32,334 nucleotides of DNA, from NCBI RefSeq assembly GCF_009377205.1, contig NZ_VJZE01000058.1, positions 1-32,334 on the forward strand, given 5' to 3'. Shown here piece by piece: positions 1 to 7,514 of this stretch; the first letter of the stretch is position 1, and every line of letters starts with the position of its first letter. Below the pieces are notes generated by a model. The model was not told the DNA's origin and did no database searches. It saw only the letters and a list, made by a program, of their open reading frames with translations. Both the position numbers and the translations under genes were made by a program. Origin of the DNA: Streptomyces phyllanthi. Lineage in GTDB: Bacteria > Actinomycetota > Actinomycetes > Streptomycetales > Streptomycetaceae.

Positions 1-1044
1 CATCCCGCCCTGGAGGCCGCCATCGCGGGCCTGCCGACGGCGGACGCGACGGCCGCGCTGGTGCGGGTCGGGGGCACCGAGGGCGTCTGGCAGGGCAGCT
101 CGGGCGTGCACGACCTGAAGACCGACCGGCCGGCCGATCCGTCCGCCCGTTTCCGCGCCGGTTCCGTGACCAAGGTCTTCACGGCGGCGGTCGTACTGCA
201 ACTGGCCGCCGAGGGCAGACTGGACCTGGACCGCGGTGCCCGCTCGTACCTGCCGGAACTGATCCCGGCGTCGTACGGGGGCGTCACCGTCCGGCAGCTG
301 CTCAACCACACGCACGGCATCCCGGCCCCCGACTTCCCCGGGACCACGGTCGAGGAGTGGTACGAGAACCGCTTCCGGATCCACGACCCCGAGGACATGG
401 TCCGCTCGGCGACGTCGAAGCGACGGGAGTTCGCGCCGGGCGAGAAGCAGCACTACCTCAACATCGGCTACACGATCGCCGGTCTGCTGATCGAGCGCGT
501 CACGGGCGACTCGTACGAACACCAGGTCGCCCGCCGGATCCTGAAGCCGCTCGGGCTGCACGACACGTACCTCCCCGGGACGAACCCGCGCATCATCGGC
601 CCGCACAACCACGGCTACCAGACGATGCGGCTGGACGACGGGACGACCGTCCTGCGCGACGTCTCCGTGTGGGGGACGACGGACGGCTGGGCGGCCGGCG
701 ACATCGTCTCGACCACCGCGGACCTCGAGCGATTCACGAAGGCCCTGTTCCGGGGCCGGGTCGTGCGCGGCCCTCTGCTGGAAGAGATGTTCACGCTGCC
801 GAAGGTGACGGACTTCAGGAGCGGCGACCCGGCCGCGTACTCCGTCGGCCTCTCGATGAAGAAGCTGGGCGGCCGCGAGGTGTGGGGCAAGACGGGCGGC
901 CGCTGGGGCTACAACGCGGCCATCGCCTCCACCCGCGACGGTTCCCGCACCCTGGTCTACAGCGTCAACTCCACGGACGCCAAGGGCCAGGACATGAACG
1001 AGGTGGCAATGAACATCCTGGTGGCGGCGTACGGCAGGCCCTAG
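1..1044 (+). CDS. Serine hydrolase of the beta-lactamase / D-Ala-D-Ala carboxypeptidase fold (5' partial)
   Basis: The reading frame is open from base 1, so the N-terminus, and any signal peptide, lies outside the window; the GTG at 61 is probably internal. The active-site motifs of the beta-lactamase-related family (Pfam Beta-lactamase, PF00144) are visible. SVTK (bases 163-174) is the SxxK nucleophile box in the context FRAGSVTKVFTAAVVLQL. YLN in HYLNIGYTIAG is the second (YxN) box. KTG in WGKTGGRWGYNA is the third. LLNHTHGIP is the usual family segment between box 1 and box 2. Members are DD-peptidases, esterases or class C-like enzymes acting outside the membrane; the substrate cannot be told from sequence. 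The gene stands alone here and ends against a convergent PAP2 gene with a shared inverted repeat between them. The family call is firm, the exact activity unknown. Confidence 0.9.
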   Translation, partial: HPALEAAIAGLPTADATAALVRVGGTEGVWQGSSGVHDLKTDRPADPSARFRAGSVTKVFTAAVVLQLAAEGRLDLDRGARSYLPELIPASYGGVTVRQLLNHTHGIPAPDFPGTTVEEWYENRFRIHDPEDMVRSATSKRREFAPGEKQHYLNIGYTIAGLLIERVTGDSYEHQVARRILKPLGLHDTYLPGTNPRIIGPHNHGYQTMRLDDGTTVLRDVSVWGTTDGWAAGDIVSTTADLERFTKALFRGRVVRGPLLEEMFTLPKVTDFRSGDPAAYSVGLSMKKLGGREVWGKTGGRWGYNAAIASTRDGSRTLVYSVNSTDAKGQDMNEVAMNILVAAYGRP

Positions 1045-1098
1045 CCGTGCTGTCCGGGGACGTCGGTGACGGGAGACACGCCCTGAGCGGTCCTGGGG

Positions 1099-1170
1099 AG
1101 AGGTGAGGGCCTCCCGGGTGCCGGTCGCACATGTCGCCCTCCACACCGAGACCAGCAGGCCCTCACCTCT
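1099..1170. terminator. Inverted repeat between convergent genes, probable bidirectional terminator
   Basis: AGAGGTGAGGGCCT (1099-1112) is perfectly complementary to AGGCCCTCACCTCT (1157-1170), a 14-bp stem with a 44-nt loop. A short T run (TTT) follows on the + strand. It lies 55 bases after one stop and 8 bases from the other, so it could end both transcripts. The long loop is unusual for an intrinsic terminator. Confidence 0.55.
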
Positions 1171-1177
1171 TTCCGGC

Positions 1178-2539
1178 TCAGACCAGTTCGGCTTGCGGTT
1201 CCGGTTGCCGCGCCGGTGCGGCCTTCGGTTCCCACAGTTCGGCGGTCCGTGCGTAGCCGTAAACCACCGAGGCCATCGCCAGGATGAGAAGTGGTCCAGC
1301 CACCCACGGGCGTCCGGCCATCTCCATCGGCAGATAGCGATACGACACCAGGAGCGCGACGAAGACCGTTGTGCCGTAGGTGACCAGCTGGATTCCCGAC
1401 CGGCCCCAGCCACGATCGAGCGAGCGCAGCGCTGCCTCGATCGTGACCGCGAACACCACGCCGGCAACGAGATCCACGCCGTAGTGGTAGCCGAATCCCA
1501 GCGTCGCGCCGAGCGTGGCGGTCAGCCAGAACGCGCCCGCGTATCGCAGAGATCGTGGGCCTTTGCGGGAATGAATGAAGATCGCGGTGGCCCACGCCGT
1601 GTGCAGGCTGGGCATGCAGTTCCGTGGGGTGATCTCGTCGAACGGCATCGGGTGCGGGGCACTGATCGGCGGCGGCGTCTCGGGCCACAGGTTGGCCATC
1701 GCCCAGTGCCCTCCGTCGGCGCCGTAGGCGAAGACCGGTCCGACCACCGGGAAGATCATGTAGATGCCCGGGCCGAGGAGGCCGATCACCAGAAACGTAC
1801 GCACCAGATGATGGCTCGGGAAGCGGCGCTCGACCGCCACGTTCCGCAGCTGGTACAGCGCGACGACGACCGCGCCCACCGCGAGCTGAATGTAGACCCA
1901 GTCGAGAACGTGGGTGCCGATCGGACCGGAGGCCCTGACGATCCGGCCCACCAGCCACGCCGGGTTGCCCAGCGCGTGATCGGCCGTCGCCAGGTACGGG
2001 TCGAGGACCGCCGGGCGGGTCTTCGACGTGATGAGCAGCCAGGCGTCGCCCGTCTTGCGGCCGGTCACCAGCAGCAGGCCCAGCCCGACGCCCTTCAGCA
2101 GCAGGACGCGTTCCCGGCCGGTGCGGCGCGTGACGGCGATGAACGCACAGCCCAGGATCACCCACAACGCACCGTTGCCGAAGGGGTGGCCGTCGGTCGT
2201 CCTGGCGTCGACCGCCCACCGCACCAGAAGGAAGACGACGTCGATACCGACCGCGACACCAGCCGCGATGAACCGCTGCCGCCAGGTGAGCACCACCATC
2301 GTCAACGCCATACTGGCGTACAACAGCGGCCCCGATTTGGGAGCGAACACCACCTCCCGCACCTGGTTGGTGATCGGCCCCGGCAGTCCGTAGTGACGCG
2401 CGGCGATCTCCAGCGCGATGACGAACCCGAGGGCCGCCACACCCGCCGTGGCCCACAGCATCGCCCGTGAATGACGCCATCCGGCGAACGTGGTTCTGCT
2501 TTTTATTCGCGCGAACACCCGCGATGCTATAGATATCAA
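1178..2539 (-). CDS. PAP2 superfamily membrane protein (PAP2_3, inositol phosphorylceramide synthase-like)
   Basis: A 453-aa polytopic membrane protein with many hydrophobic segments (for example about 28-48, 91-108, 123-137, 213-230, 247-270 and 335-360, counted from the furthest start). The phosphatase signature is clear. NCMPSLHTAWA holds the PSxH box with H313, and GFGYHYGVDLVAG holds the final H352xxxD356 pair. PSLHT rather than PSGHT is typical of the PAP2_3 (Aur1/IPC synthase-like) branch. Members transfer or remove phosphate head groups on lipids, with the active site facing outside. The C-terminal tail is charged and proline-rich. The start is uncertain: TTG at 2539 has no Shine-Dalgarno sequence, GTG at 2518 follows a TATAGC that could give a leaderless message, and ATG at 2461 is also in frame. 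No operon partner is evident. Confidence 0.85.
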   Translation of the reverse strand: MISIASRVFARIKSRTTFAGWRHSRAMLWATAGVAALGFVIALEIAARHYGLPGPITNQVREVVFAPKSGPLLYASMALTMVVLTWRQRFIAAGVAVGIDVVFLLVRWAVDARTTDGHPFGNGALWVILGCAFIAVTRRTGRERVLLLKGVGLGLLLVTGRKTGDAWLLITSKTRPAVLDPYLATADHALGNPAWLVGRIVRASGPIGTHVLDWVYIQLAVGAVVVALYQLRNVAVERRFPSHHLVRTFLVIGLLGPGIYMIFPVVGPVFAYGADGGHWAMANLWPETPPPISAPHPMPFDEITPRNCMPSLHTAWATAIFIHSRKGPRSLRYAGAFWLTATLGATLGFGYHYGVDLVAGVVFAVTIEAALRSLDRGWGRSGIQLVTYGTTVFVALLVSYRYLPMEMAGRPWVAGPLLILAMASVVYGYARTAELWEPKAAPARQPEPQAELV

Positions 2540-2610
2540 TTTTTAGCCGATTTTCAGATGTTAGTTAAATAGGTCACTTCTTGCGCTGAATAGCATGGTT
2601 TTCCGGTGGA
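2495..2610 (-). promoter_or_regulatory. AT-rich control region of the PAP2 gene
   Basis: G+C falls to about one third over 2521-2580 (20 of 60 by my count), in a window that is otherwise around 70%. The dip covers the first codons and upstream DNA of the PAP2 gene. It fits a promoter/leader region, but I could not assign convincing -35 and -10 boxes. Confidence 0.45.
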
Positions 2611-2727
2611 GGGACGTCGATGAGGGAGATCATCGTGAGTTCGAACATGTTATCGGAGCGGTGCGGCTGAGTTCCGCTGGTCACGGGGTTGCGAAGGTCG
2701 GTCGATCCCGTGCTCTGATCCGTGTCC

Positions 2728-3621
2728 TCACAGCCCGAACAGCCCTGCCGCGTTGTCGTGGCACACCGCCCGCAGCCACTCCTCCCCGAGGCCCAGCCGC
2801 TCCAGGGCGTGCAGCTGGTGCGTGTACGGATAGGGGATGTTGGGGAAGTCGGAGCCGAGCAGGACGCGGTCGCCGAGCCCGGCCAGTCGGGGCAGGGCGC
2901 GGCGGGGGAACGGCATGAACCCCTCGGTGAAGTCGGTGAACGCCATCGTCGTGTCCAGCCGCACCTCGTCGTACCGCTCGGCGAGGCCGAGAAACTCCTC
3001 GTACTCGGGCATCCCCAGATGCGCGACGACCAGCCGCAGCCGGGGGTGCCGCGCCAGCACCCGCGCGATCGGTTCGGGGCCGGTGTGCTTGCCGGGCGCG
3101 GGCCCGGAGCCGCAGTGGATCACTATGGGGACACGGGCCTCGGCCAGCAACCCCCAGGCCTGCTCCAGGAGTTCGTCGGCCGGGTCGTACGCCCCCACCT
3201 GCACATGCGCCTTGAAGACCCGCGCGCCCGCCTCGACGGCCTCCCGGACGTACGCCTCGACGCCCGGCTCGGGGTAGAGGGTGGCGGTGTGCAGACAGTC
3301 GGGGGTACGGCGGGCGAAGTCGGCCGCCCAGCCGTTCAGCCAACGGGCCATGCCGGGCTTGTGCGGGTAGAGCATCGCGGTGAACGCCCGTACGCCGAAC
3401 TCCCGGAGCAGCGCCGCCCGTTCCGCCTCCTCCTGCCGGTAGGTGATCGGCCACTCGAGTCCACCGGTCAGCGGTCCGAGCGCGTCGAAGTAGTCCCAGA
3501 CCTTGCGCAGGACACGCTCGGGCATGAAGTGCGTGTGGACGTCGACCAGCCCGGGAAGACCGAGCCGCCCCCAGAAACGGCGGACCTCACCGGCCTCCTC
3601 ACTCGACGGCAGGTCACTCAT
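2728..3621 (-). CDS. Amidohydrolase family protein (amidohydrolase 2 type)
   Basis: A 297-aa metal-dependent hydrolase-like TIM-barrel protein. The N-terminal metal motif is VDVHTHF (H29, H31). Further barrel landmarks are a lysine-containing strand (RVFKAHVQVGAY), a strand ending in histidine (VIHCG), a second one (VVAHLGMPEYEEF), and a C-terminal LLGSDFPNIPY whose aspartate is the expected last metal or catalytic residue. This set matches the PF04909 group, which includes decarboxylases and lactone hydrolases; the substrate is not readable. ATG at 3621 was chosen because GAGGGG precedes it at good spacing, although the frame is open further to 3708. A possible 43-aa upstream frame overlaps its start by eight bases. 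It sits downstream of the ravA-viaA pair on the same strand but about 240 bases away, probably a separate unit. Confidence 0.85.
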   Translation of the reverse strand: MSDLPSSEEAGEVRRFWGRLGLPGLVDVHTHFMPERVLRKVWDYFDALGPLTGGLEWPITYRQEEAERAALLREFGVRAFTAMLYPHKPGMARWLNGWAADFARRTPDCLHTATLYPEPGVEAYVREAVEAGARVFKAHVQVGAYDPADELLEQAWGLLAEARVPIVIHCGSGPAPGKHTGPEPIARVLARHPRLRLVVAHLGMPEYEEFLGLAERYDEVRLDTTMAFTDFTEGFMPFPRRALPRLAGLGDRVLLGSDFPNIPYPYTHQLHALERLGLGEEWLRAVCHDNAAGLFGL

Positions 3622-3745
3622 GGCCCCTCGCGATCCCGTGGCCGCGCTCCGCCTCGGCGACCCGGCACAGCACGGGAGGCCATGGGCGGGAGGCGGGTTC
3701 GGCGGCACCGGCGGGGTCGACAGGTGTCATGCGGTGATCGTTCAT
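3614..3745 (-). CDS. Possible small upstream ORF (43 aa) overlapping the amidohydrolase start
   Basis: An ATG frame beginning MNDHRMTPVDPAGAAEP and ending RGHE stops inside the start of the amidohydrolase (ATGAGTGA overlap), which would allow translational coupling. No good Shine-Dalgarno sequence precedes it and I recognise no homologue, so it may be chance. Low confidence. Confidence 0.25.
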   Translation of the reverse strand: MNDHRMTPVDPAGAAEPASRPWPPVLCRVAEAERGHGIARGHE

Positions 3746-3768
3746 GTCGCCCACGATCGGCCCTGGTG

Positions 3769-3820
3769 AGGTGACGGGTCCACTCCCTTGCACAAGGGAT
3801 CCGTGAGGGATCCGTCACCT
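3769..3820. terminator. Nested inverted repeats downstream of viaA
   Basis: The outer arms AGGTGACGG (3769-3777) and CCGTCACCT (3812-3820) are perfectly complementary. Inside them sit a smaller palindrome TCCCTTG-CA-CAAGGGA (3784-3799) and a direct repeat GGGATCCGT (3796-3804 and 3807-3815). It lies 44 bases after the viaA stop, so a terminator is one reading. It is also 150-200 bases upstream of the amidohydrolase, where an operator would be possible. Confidence 0.4.
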
Positions 3821-3863
3821 GTCCCTCCGGCTGTGGTGGACCGCCCGCCCCGGAGAGGCCGGG

Positions 3864-5492
3864 TCAGATCACGCGGAAGAGGTCGGCGGCGGCGTGGACG
3901 TCGGTGAGGTCCTCGATGGAGCGGAGGTTGTCGCACAGGGCGTCCAGGACCGAGTCGGCCTCACCGACCCGTGGGGCGCCGATGGCGATGCCGAAGACGC
4001 GGAAGCCCAGCCGGTGCTTGGCGTCGTTCCAGCCGCGCATCCATTCCTCGGTGACGCCGCAGTCGTCGTCGGTGAGCATCACGATGTCACCGCGCCTGCG
4101 GGCGGCGTCGTTGAACTCCTCCTCCAGCAGTTCGCGGGCCGCTGTCAGCGGCCTCTGGTAGCTGGTGCCGCCACCGAGGAAGGTCTCCGCGAAGTAGAGG
4201 ACCCGGTCGATGCCGGCGGGCTCGCCGGCCGGGAAGCGGAAGACCTGGAGCTTGTCGGCGGCGGAGAACAGGATGCCCACGAAGTCACGCCCCGCATGAC
4301 GGGCCTGATCCAGCAGTGCCAGGGCGCACGCCTTGGCCCACGCCTCCCGGGTGACCCCGCCGGGCCCTGCCTCGTACATGGAGTGCGAGGTGTCGACGCA
4401 CGCGATGATGGCGCCCTGGCCGGTGGTCTGCTCTCCCTGGCTGTCGTAGAGCATCAGCTCCCCGGCGGCGTAGCGCGCGGCGAACACCGCACGCAGCTCG
4501 GGCAGGCCGAGGTTGCTCAGCTCGGAGGGGATGACGCGGGACAGGTCATCGCCGAGCGTGACGCCGACCAGCTCCCCAGTGGTGTTCTCCACCTTGCGGG
4601 CGCGCTCACCGCCGGCCATCTGCCGGAAGCGGCCGATCAGCTCGGCCCACTCCGCGAGACGGCCGGTGCGCAGCCGCTCGGCGAGCCGGGCGCGCTGGTC
4701 GTACGGCATCCGCTGCAGCTCGCCGGGACCTACGCCCCACGCCCGCATCAGCGCGGCCTCCTCCCGCACGGTCCCGGCGGCCTTCGCCACCGCGTTCCGC
4801 GCGGCGGCACGGATGCCGGGGGCCGCCGCCGTGAGGACCTCGTCGGCACCCTGGACGGCCTGCCGCGCGGCGGACTCGGCGGCGTCGGCGGCCTCGATCG
4901 CCTGCTGTACGGCGGCGGCGGCCGGGGCCGGCACCGTGCCGGCCCCGTCGGACCAGTCCGCCTCGTCGGCGGCCTGATGGAGCGCCTCGCCCACGGCGGC
5001 CGCCGCGCCGTCGGCGTCCTGCCGGGCCCTCTTCGCCTGCTCGGCCTGTTCCTGGGCATCCCGGGAGTGCTCCAGCATCCGGCGCAGCGCGGCGGCCTGG
5101 GCCAGTACGGCCATGGCGGCGGCGTAGGGGTCGCCGGCCGTCTCCCGGTGCAGCTCGGTGAACTCCGGTGACTCCACCAACGAGGTGATGACCTGGTGGT
5201 TGACCAGCCGGGACGGGGTCATCTCCGCGCGCTCGCGCAACCGCGGTCCGACCTTGTAGGCGGCCAGGAACACATCGGTCAGGAGGTCGGCGGTGTGGCC
5301 GTGGCGCTGGTTCAGCTCCTCGGCCAGATCACGCAGTCCGGCCGACTGCTCGTAGGTGTCGCGCCATGCGATCCGGTCGAACCGGTCCGCGACCACGGCC
5401 CCGGTGTGCCGCTCGGAAACGGCGGTGGACCGGCTCAGCCACGTACCGGCCCGGCTCGCCAGCTCGTCGAGCCTGCTCGGTGTCTCACCCAT
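3864..5492 (-). CDS. viaA: VWA domain protein, ViaA-like partner of RavA
   Basis: A 542-aa soluble protein. The N-terminal two thirds is helical and alanine/glutamate-rich, with likely coiled coil around 150-240. The C-terminal third is a von Willebrand A domain. The MIDAS residues are present: DTSHS (from D367), a threonine in GGGTSYQRP, and an aspartate in MLTDDDCG. The domain reads like E. coli ViaA (CVDTSxSM, LFS, GGT). The gene starts 18 bases after the upstream MoxR/RavA-type gene stops, so the two form an operon. In E. coli, ViaA binds the RavA AAA+ hexamer and the pair acts on membrane or respiratory targets. The same partnership is inferred here; the target is unknown. The alternative label is CoxE/VWA-domain protein. 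Confidence 0.85.
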   Translation of the reverse strand: MGETPSRLDELASRAGTWLSRSTAVSERHTGAVVADRFDRIAWRDTYEQSAGLRDLAEELNQRHGHTADLLTDVFLAAYKVGPRLRERAEMTPSRLVNHQVITSLVESPEFTELHRETAGDPYAAAMAVLAQAAALRRMLEHSRDAQEQAEQAKRARQDADGAAAAVGEALHQAADEADWSDGAGTVPAPAAAAVQQAIEAADAAESAARQAVQGADEVLTAAAPGIRAAARNAVAKAAGTVREEAALMRAWGVGPGELQRMPYDQRARLAERLRTGRLAEWAELIGRFRQMAGGERARKVENTTGELVGVTLGDDLSRVIPSELSNLGLPELRAVFAARYAAGELMLYDSQGEQTTGQGAIIACVDTSHSMYEAGPGGVTREAWAKACALALLDQARHAGRDFVGILFSAADKLQVFRFPAGEPAGIDRVLYFAETFLGGGTSYQRPLTAARELLEEEFNDAARRRGDIVMLTDDDCGVTEEWMRGWNDAKHRLGFRVFGIAIGAPRVGEADSVLDALCDNLRSIEDLTDVHAAADLFRVI

Positions 5493-5510
5493 GGTCCTGA
5501 TCCCCCGGGT

Positions 5511-6710
5511 TCAAAGCTGGGCCTGCACCATGCTCGCGTCCATGCCGAGGGCCTCGGTGAGAACGCGGGCACGGACGGCGCGCCGACGGCCGGCGATTCG
5601 GTCGATGGCGGCGGTGGAGCGGCCGGCGCCCGCCGCATCCTCGCGCAGCTTCTCCAGCCGCTTCCCCGCCATGGCGAGCTTGTTGTGGGCATTCTTGATG
5701 ACCCACTCGCTCAGCGCCTCGCGGGACTGCCCGGCCATGGCGTCGAGCTGGGCCTCCAGCTCGTCGATGGTGTCGGCCAGGTCGAGCGCCTCCTTGGCGT
5801 CGGGGTTGACCAGGTGCAGCACCTCACGCTCGACGGTCGGGCGTTCGGAGGGGGAGTCCCACAGCACGTGAGTCAGCACCGACAGGTCGGCCTCGGCGAC
5901 CGCCGGGCGTCCGTCGAGGTACGCGGACGCCTGGAGCAGGCCCACCGCCTGCCGCCAGCGGCGGTCGGAGGCGACGAGTTCCTTGCGGCGCAGGGCGGCC
6001 CGCAGCGTGCACACCGCGTCCACGATCGCGTCGGGGACGTCCACGGCCGGGACGGCTTCGGTCACGGCGTGCCGCAGCGCGGCCAGCTCGATGGTGGTCC
6101 GTGTCGGTGCCGCCGGGCGGCTGACCGCGGAGCGGACCAGGGCGGCGAAGTTCGAGGGATCTTCCAGGTACCCGACCTCGATCCGCACCAGCAGCCGGTC
6201 GTAGATGGCGGCCGAATCCTCTCCGACGGGCAGTTCGTTGCTCGCTGTGATGGCCCCGATCAGGGGGCAGCGGATCGGCTCGCCGCCGTTCTCGGGGTGG
6301 TAGATCCGCTCGTTGAGGTAACCCAGTGTCTCGTTCAGCGCCGCCGTGGAGCACTTGAAGATCTCGTCGATGAACGCGACATGCGCGGTGGTGGCACGGC
6401 CGTCGTAGACCTGGCGGTACTCGCCCCGGGCCAGCGCGGCGACGTCGATGGGACCGAACATCCTCGTCGGCGCGGTGAACTTCGACAGGAGGATCTCCCA
6501 GTAGGACGCCCCCTCGATCCTGCCCGTGAGCTCCCTGGCCATCTCGGACTTCGCCGTTCCGGGCGGGCCGAGCACTAACGAGTGCTGTCCGGCCAGCAGC
6601 GTCACGACCAGCGTCCGCACCACGTCGTCCCGCTCGTAGAAACGGTCCGACAGCTCGTCACTGATCGCCCGCAGTCTCCTGGCCGTGTCCTGCGCGTCCG
6701 GTGTGCTCAT
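5511..6710 (-). CDS. ravA: MoxR-family AAA+ ATPase, RavA-like
   Basis: A 399-aa AAA+ ATPase. Walker A is GPPGTAKS (48-55), Walker B is VAFIDEIFK, and a sensor region follows in AITASNELP. The segment SDRRWRQAVGLLQASAYLDG and the following LSVLTHVLW strongly recall E. coli RavA, as does the pre-sensor LNERIYHPENG loop. RavA-type MoxR proteins form hexamers that work with a VWA partner, here the next gene. ATG at 6710 is preceded by AAGGAG; the frame stays open to 6896 but that extension lacks family sequence. Leu45, three residues before Walker A, is encoded by TTA (6576-6578). Translation may therefore depend on the bldA leucyl-tRNA. The C-terminal tail (about 300-399) is helical, as in RavA. 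It diverges from a small unknown gene. Confidence 0.9.
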   Translation of the reverse strand: MSTPDAQDTARRLRAISDELSDRFYERDDVVRTLVVTLLAGQHSLVLGPPGTAKSEMARELTGRIEGASYWEILLSKFTAPTRMFGPIDVAALARGEYRQVYDGRATTAHVAFIDEIFKCSTAALNETLGYLNERIYHPENGGEPIRCPLIGAITASNELPVGEDSAAIYDRLLVRIEVGYLEDPSNFAALVRSAVSRPAAPTRTTIELAALRHAVTEAVPAVDVPDAIVDAVCTLRAALRRKELVASDRRWRQAVGLLQASAYLDGRPAVAEADLSVLTHVLWDSPSERPTVEREVLHLVNPDAKEALDLADTIDELEAQLDAMAGQSREALSEWVIKNAHNKLAMAGKRLEKLREDAAGAGRSTAAIDRIAGRRRAVRARVLTEALGMDASMVQAQL

Positions 6711-6812
6711 GTTCAACTCCTTGCCTGTGACGCCCTGTTGGGATGACGAGGCAGCCTCGGCGGCGTCGTACGACGGAGCCGACCGACGTCGGCAAACCTT
6801 GTTGCGATGGAT

Positions 6813-6836
6813 GTGCTGATCGGCTTCGATCAGCAC
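6813..6836. promoter_or_regulatory. Perfect 10-bp palindrome directly before a start codon
   Basis: GTGCTGATCG (6813-6822), loop GCTT, CGATCAGCAC (6827-6836). It ends one base before the ATG of the 69-aa gene and lies about 100 bases upstream of ravA on the other strand. It could be an operator for the divergent pair or, if transcribed, a hairpin that occupies the ribosome-binding position. No Shine-Dalgarno sequence is present before that ATG. Confidence 0.6.
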
Positions 6837-6837
6837 C

Positions 6838-7047
6838 ATGACCGATGGTGCCGCAGTCGACGTCGCCGACGACCAGATCCTCGCCAAGCAGATCATCCGC
6901 GGCCTTCAGACGCTGCGTGAGCACCTCGGTTGCTCGCTCCATGAGGCCCTGGACGTTTTCGCTGCCCGGTACGAGGTGCTGAGGGCGGAGCGTCCGAATG
7001 ACTTCGCGTGCGGCCCTGATCAGTACTGGGTCGGCTTCTACTCCTGA
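6838..7047 (+). CDS. Small conserved-looking hypothetical protein (69 aa)
   Basis: I do not recognise a named family. The 69-aa product is acidic at the N-terminus, then mostly helical (DQILAKQIIRGLQTLREHLG, then LHEALDVFAARYEVLRAERP), and ends with an aromatic YWVGFYS. It has no signal peptide or membrane span. Codon third positions are mostly G/C and the opposite-strand alternative is poor, which supports it being real. An in-frame TGA at 6817-6819 excludes a start further upstream, so ATG 6838 is the first possible start even though it has no Shine-Dalgarno sequence. It is transcribed away from ravA and may share its control region. A link to RavA-ViaA is only a positional guess. Confidence 0.6.
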   Translation: MTDGAAVDVADDQILAKQIIRGLQTLREHLGCSLHEALDVFAARYEVLRAERPNDFACGPDQYWVGFYS

Positions 7048-7083
7048 GGATGCGCTCGCCGTCGACGGGGCTTGCCTTGGCGG

Positions 7084-7099
7084 CGTGCGTTTCCGCACG
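7084..7099. terminator. Short hairpin after the 69-aa gene
   Basis: CGTGCG-TTTC-CGCACG forms a 6-bp stem, 37 bases after the stop and 41 bases before the next start. It is a weak candidate terminator or attenuator. Confidence 0.3.
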
Positions 7100-7139
7100 G
7101 TTGCCCTGGAACTCGCGAGGTGAGCGACGGAGGTGCCTC

Positions 7140-7364
7140 GTGTCCGGAAAGCAGCAACCGCGCAAGGGCGACCGAGTGTCGTGGAAGAGCCACGGGGCCG
7201 AAACCACGGGCGAGGTCGAGAAGAAGATCACCGAGAGGACCGAGGCGGCCGGACGTACCGTCGACGCCTCCGACCAGGACCCGCAGTACCAGGTCCGCAG
7301 CGAGAAGTCCGGGCGCAGGGCCGTACACAAGCCGCAGGCGCTCCGCAGGAAGAAGGACGGGTGA
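7140..7364 (+). CDS. DUF2945 / hypervirulence-associated TUDOR-domain family protein
   Basis: A 74-aa, strongly basic small protein. The pattern KGDRVSWKSHGAETTGEVEKK near the N-terminus, then DPQYQVRSEKSGRRAVHKP and a lysine-rich end, matches the DUF2945 (HVA1, PF11160) family, common as short stand-alone proteins in actinobacteria and proteobacteria. The molecular role is unknown; the fold is a small SH3/Tudor-like barrel. The GTG start at 7140 was chosen because GGAGGTG lies just upstream at good spacing. The frame opens back to 7050 but that stretch does not look like the family. It converges on the Ser/Thr kinase gene. Confidence 0.8.
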   Translation: MSGKQQPRKGDRVSWKSHGAETTGEVEKKITERTEAAGRTVDASDQDPQYQVRSEKSGRRAVHKPQALRRKKDG

Positions 7365-7400
7365 CGGGCACGCGCGGGACCGGAGCACCGTAGGGGACGG

Positions 7401-7482
7401 GACGGCTGCGAAGCCGTCGGCCACATCCGGCGCCACCTCGCCCAGCGGCCGTCAGGAGGCACCGCCCGCGGCGGGTGGCGCC
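7401..7482. terminator. Inverted repeats between convergent genes
   Basis: Two pairs lie in the 150-base gap: GACGGC/GCCGTC (7401-7418, 6-nt loop) and GGCGCCACC/GGTGGCGCC (7429-7437 with 7474-7482). Either could end transcription from one side. Neither has a T run. Confidence 0.35.
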
Positions 7483-7514
7483 ACTCGCTCCGCTGATGAG
7501 GGGGGACGACCGCG

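Noticed and set aside
61..63. GTG at 61 as the start of the first gene
   Set aside because: The frame is open to the window edge and a family member would need upstream sequence for export, so the gene is treated as 5' partial.
4382..4400. A broken MIDAS motif in the VWA protein because DTSHS has His instead of Gly
   Set aside because: The DxSxS residues are all present; the fourth position is variable in the motif.
5196..6578. A long plus-strand frame across viaA and ravA
   Set aside because: It is antisense to both genes, with no recognisable domain and repetitive Gly/Val/Gln composition.
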